Source of the DNA: Alphaproteobacteria bacterium UBA1303
GTDB taxonomy: Bacteria; Pseudomonadota; Alphaproteobacteria; Micropepsales; Micropepsaceae
Reading direction: 5' to 3'
Assembly: GCA_002307315.1 (NCBI GenBank)
Contig: DBTZ01000058.1
Location: 1,300 to 53,364 of the forward strand
DNA: 52,065 nt
Part shown: one piece after another, positions 48,549 through 52,065 of the stretch
Layout of the letters: the number at the start of each line of letters is the position of its first letter
Numbering within the stretch: the first letter of the stretch is position 1
Notes under the pieces: model-generated
The model's input: only the letters and a program-made list of their open reading frames with translations
The model's database searches: none
Told to the model about the DNA's origin: nothing
Program-made: the position numbers and the translations under genes

Positions 48549-50831
48549 TCAGGCCGCGTTGCGGGCGCGGTCCGCCGCGGCAGGTTGTTCGTCGCCGCCG
48601 GTCTTGAACTGGGAGACCATGCCGGACAATTCCTTGGCGTCGTCCGCCAGCGATCTGCTGGCGGCGGTCGATTGCTCGACCATCGCGGCGTTTTGCTGGG
48701 TGGTCTGATCCATGTGGCTGACGGCGGAATTGATTTCGCCCAACGCGGTCGATTGCTCCTTCTGCGCCGAGGCGATGTCCGACATCAATCCGGTGATTTT
48801 GTGGATGTCGTCGACGATCCGATTGAGGGCGTTGCTGCTTTCCTCGACCAGCTTGACACCGGTATCGACCTGATCTTCGCTGGCGTGAATCAGCGTTTTG
48901 ATCTTCTTGGCCGCTTCGGCCGAGCGTTGCGCCAGGGACCGCACTTCGGAGGCGACCACGGCGAAGCCCTTGCCGGCTTCGCCGGCGCGTGCCGCCTCGA
49001 CCCCGGCGTTCAGGGCCAGTAGATTGGTCTGAAAGGCGATTTCGTCGATTACGCCGATGATCTGGCTGATTTCGTTCGACGACTTGGCGATACCCTGCAT
49101 GGCTTCCAAGGTCTGCTTTGCCACGGCGTTGCCGCGCTCGGCGTCGCTTTGGGCGTTGTCGGCCCGGTTGCTGGCCTCTTTGGCGTTTTCGGCCGACTTT
49201 CCGACCGTGGCGGTGATCTGCTCCATCGCCGCGGCGGTTTCTTCCAGCGATGCGGCTTGGCGTTCGGTGCGCTGCGACAGATCTTGCGAAGCGCTGCTGA
49301 TTTCGCTGGCGCTGGCGGCGATTCCTCCGGCGCATTTGTCGATTTCGTGCATGGCGGCGGCTAGTTCCTCCATCGACCGGTTGAAGTCGGTCTGAAGCTG
49401 GCGATACCCTTCCGGCAGATCGAAATTCATGCGGTAGCTCAGATTGCGGTCGGCCAGTTCCTTCAGCGCCTTGCCGAACGAACCCACCACCATTTCCATC
49501 GATCTGGCTTTGGCTTCCTCTTCGGCGCGCTTTTGCGCCGCGGCGGAGGACACGCGGTCGCGCTGGCGTTGTTTCGAAGCCTCTTCGCGGTCCTTTTGGT
49601 TCTGCTCGAAGACGGCGATGGCGTGATTGAAGTTGTCTTGCAACGCGCGATAGGCCGGCGGCAGGTCGGCTTCCAGCCGGAAGGCGAGATTTTCCTTGGC
49701 CAGGGCTTCGAGACCTTCGCCGAAGGTGCCGACCACCAAAGCTTCCGAACGTGTCTGGGCCTCGGCTTCGGCTTTTTTCTGTGCCTCGGCGGCGGCTATG
49801 CGGTCGGCCTCGCGCTGTTTTTCTTCGGCCTCGCGCTGAATCAGGCCTTTCTTGAGATTAGCCAGGGTTTCGGCGATGTGGCCGGTTTCGTTGCGGTCGT
49901 CGAGATACGGCACCTCTACGGTCTTGTCGCCGGCATTCAGTTTGGTCATCGCCTCGCCGAGCGCCTTGAACCGGCGCGACAGCCCGAGGGTTATGACGGC
50001 GGTTAGGAACAGCGACACCGCAATCAGACCGACGACGATCAGGATGTTGACGATCAGGCCGCGATACAGGCCGCCGATGCGGACCTCGATCAGGCGTAGA
50101 AGTTCGTTGTTGGTGGCGACCCAGGCCTTGTCGAGCGCGGCGTTGAACGGCTTTTCGGCGGCGGCAAAATCGGACGGATGGCCATCGAGATCGGCATGAG
50201 CCGCCGCACTCATGGCGTCGGTGATCTGCTGCAGCGTAGTGCGCGAGGGCGCCAGCGCGGTCTTGGTAGCGCCTGCCGCATTGTTCTTCATGCTGGTGTC
50301 GACGGACGAATAGGCCGCCGCCGCCGCCGTTTCGAAGCGGTCGAGCGCCATGGCGACGGTGGTATGACGATCGGGCGTATCGGCGGGCAGGGCGATCGCC
50401 TGCTTCAGCCGCAGGCTCATCGCCAGCAGGTTGGGCAGTTTCACCGTGGAAGCGTCCATCGCGTAATAGCTGTCGAGGTCGGGATCGAGCGTCAGGTTGG
50501 AGCCGTCGGCAACGGCGACGATCAGGGCCATCGCCGCGTTCACCCGGTCGTTCCACGCCTTTACCTTGGCAAAGGCGGTGTGGGCGTCGGCGCTGCCGAA
50601 CATCGGATCGTACTGCGTATGTGCGGCGGCCTCGGGCCGGCCGCTTTGCAGCGACTGCCAGATGTTGCCGTTGTAAATCGTGCCGTATTTTTCCTTCATC
50701 GAAAAATCGATGTTGGTCTTGCCGTAATTGGCAAGCAGTACGGCGCTTACCGCCGAGGCAATTACGAAAATGCCCGCCACTAGAGCCAGGCGTAGGCCGA
50801 TGGAAAGTCGGCCGTTCAGAAATGCATACAT
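48549..50831 (-). CDS. Methyl-accepting chemotaxis protein with repeated HAMP-like units
   Basis: 760 aa. TM1 at about 13-35, a ~220-residue periplasmic helical sensor domain, and TM2 at about 255-285. A HAMP (SRRFKALGEAMTKLNAGDKT) follows. Then two similar units occur: VVGTFGEGLEALAKENLAFR ... LPPAYRALQDNFNHAI and VVGSFGKALKELADRNLSYR ... LPEGYRQLQTDFNRSM, each preceded by an EAEAQ/KAEEEAK coiled linker. The signalling hairpin contains TNLLALNAGVEAARAGEAGK and FAVVASEVRSLAQRSAEAAK. No CheR pentapeptide at the end. Ligand unknown. GGGGGTTGAG precedes the ATG. Confidence 0.93.
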   Translation of the reverse strand: MYAFLNGRLSIGLRLALVAGIFVIASAVSAVLLANYGKTNIDFSMKEKYGTIYNGNIWQSLQSGRPEAAAHTQYDPMFGSADAHTAFAKVKAWNDRVNAAMALIVAVADGSNLTLDPDLDSYYAMDASTVKLPNLLAMSLRLKQAIALPADTPDRHTTVAMALDRFETAAAAAYSSVDTSMKNNAAGATKTALAPSRTTLQQITDAMSAAAHADLDGHPSDFAAAEKPFNAALDKAWVATNNELLRLIEVRIGGLYRGLIVNILIVVGLIAVSLFLTAVITLGLSRRFKALGEAMTKLNAGDKTVEVPYLDDRNETGHIAETLANLKKGLIQREAEEKQREADRIAAAEAQKKAEAEAQTRSEALVVGTFGEGLEALAKENLAFRLEADLPPAYRALQDNFNHAIAVFEQNQKDREEASKQRQRDRVSSAAAQKRAEEEAKARSMEMVVGSFGKALKELADRNLSYRMNFDLPEGYRQLQTDFNRSMEELAAAMHEIDKCAGGIAASASEISSASQDLSQRTERQAASLEETAAAMEQITATVGKSAENAKEASNRADNAQSDAERGNAVAKQTLEAMQGIAKSSNEISQIIGVIDEIAFQTNLLALNAGVEAARAGEAGKGFAVVASEVRSLAQRSAEAAKKIKTLIHASEDQVDTGVKLVEESSNALNRIVDDIHKITGLMSDIASAQKEQSTALGEINSAVSHMDQTTQQNAAMVEQSTAASRSLADDAKELSGMVSQFKTGGDEQPAAADRARNAA

Positions 50832-50950
50832 CTCAACCCCCGTTGCAATTGGGGAAATGATGCACGAAAAGACTTATCTTTGGCTAAATGCGACGCATAT
50901 TCAGCAGGTTGTCGCGTTTTATGCACGCAACCGTTGGTATGTACGTCTGG

Positions 50951-51349
50951 CTAAACTTTAAGCAGTTTTAGTCCCTCAAGCTGAAATTGCAACTTGGCCC
51001 GGGCCGAATCCGTCGCGGCGTCCGCAAGTTCCGTTTCGAGTTTATTCACCAACTCTTGTCGCTTTGTCTCGTCGACTTCGTCCGCAGGCAGAGCTTCATC
51101 GGCCAGCACAGTGCATTTGTCTGCGGTGATCTCGGCAAACCCGCTCATGACGAAGAACCGAATCTCGCCGGACTCGCCGCCGGCCACCTTGATGAACCCG
51201 GGGCGCAAGGTGGTGATCAATGGCATGTGACCGGCCATCACGCCCATGTCGCCGTCGGTCCCGGGCAGATCCACCATTTCGGCGTTGTCCGACAACAGCA
51301 GGCGTTCGGGACAAACCAGATCGAAGGAAATCTTATCAGCCATGTTCAT
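50951..51349 (-). CDS. atpC: ATP synthase F1 epsilon subunit
   Basis: 132 aa. ISFDLVCPERLLLSDNAEMV (~7-26), DLPGTDGDMGVMAGHMPLIT, and GEIRFFVMSGFAEITADKCT (~65-84) form the beta-sandwich; the C-terminal two-helix part is LVNKLETELADAATDSARAK onward. It couples the rotor to F1 and regulates hydrolysis. Directly downstream of atpD (56 bp gap), the standard end of the F1 operon. ATG 51349 or 51343 are both possible; GGAAG lies nearby. Confidence 0.95.
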   Translation of the reverse strand: MNMADKISFDLVCPERLLLSDNAEMVDLPGTDGDMGVMAGHMPLITTLRPGFIKVAGGESGEIRFFVMSGFAEITADKCTVLADEALPADEVDETKRQELVNKLETELADAATDSARAKLQFQLEGLKLLKV

Positions 51350-51363
51350 TCGCTTCCGCCGCC

Positions 51364-51382
51364 CTCTCCCTTAACGGGAGAG
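51364..51382. repeat. Hairpin between atpD and atpC
   Basis: CTCTCCC-TTAAC-GGGAGAG, a 7-bp perfect stem. It sits in the 56-bp gap between atpD and atpC with a GGGTGAGAGG tail. It may stabilise or attenuate the transcript or be a small intergenic repeat; not a full terminator. Confidence 0.5.
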
Positions 51383-51405
51383 AGCAGGGTGAGAGGTAAA
51401 GAGAC

Positions 51406-52065
<660 letters not shown>

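Overview
The window reads as a chromosomal segment of a free-living alphaproteobacterium, most likely Rhodospirillales-like; this rests on gene content, not a database search. Pointers are a CcrM-type GANTC methyltransferase beside rnhB, a DUF3126-type small protein, SdhC-SdhD-SdhA gene order, an rpe plus heparinase pair, DivL/PleC-like histidine kinases, high GC with long antisense shadow frames, and dispersed copies of a palindromic element of the kind common in alphaproteobacterial intergenic DNA.

Layout. 1-6776: two TonB-dependent receptors flank a small helix-turn-helix protein and an acyl-CoA/acyl-ACP synthetase-like enzyme. 6789-8903 (minus): a compact operon of an HD hydrolase, a tyrosine-phosphatase-like protein and a NUDIX/winged-helix regulator of NrtR type. 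9083-13520: two orphan histidine kinases around the queuosine precursor genes queC-queE. 13514-15092: nitroreductase and cysE, divergent. 15138-17054 (minus): a soluble fusion of an iron-only-hydrogenase-like sensor module with a chemoreceptor signalling domain, the most striking protein here. 17352-21363: small conserved proteins, PhoH, a GYF_2-domain protein and MsrB. 21501-27004: MurJ, ThpR, a polysaccharide deacetylase with a FemAB/GNAT-like partner, an FAD oxidoreductase and ribosomal protein L33. 27005-29903 is gene-poor: a lipoprotein, a methyltransferase, a 140 bp inverted-repeat element, a near-identical fragment of ccrM and a decayed tyrosine recombinase. 29904-32521: a Tat-type NIF3-like protein and a Tat-type carboxylesterase. 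32913-36292: ccrM, rnhB, an isoprenylcysteine-methyltransferase-like protein, a DUF1284 protein and bioY. 36430-47595: membrane proteins, an ECF sigma locus, a glycosyltransferase, a glycine-zipper surface protein, sdhCDA, rpe and a heparinase. 47690-52065: sdhB away from the other sdh genes, a poly-HAMP-like chemoreceptor, and the atpD (partial)-atpC end of the ATP synthase operon.

Best leads: (i) the hydrogenase-sensor/chemoreceptor fusion; (ii) a palindromic repeat inserted in frame inside the DUF1284 protein, with sister copies in the leaders of other genes and at the 5' end of the first TonB receptor; (iii) six GANTC sites within 78 bp upstream of ccrM; (iv) a 172 bp duplicate of the ccrM motif region next to an integrase remnant; (v) a pair of exported (Tat) proteins, one of the normally cytosolic NIF3 family. 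No tRNA, rRNA or CRISPR array was seen. All family names come from reading motifs, without profile searches.
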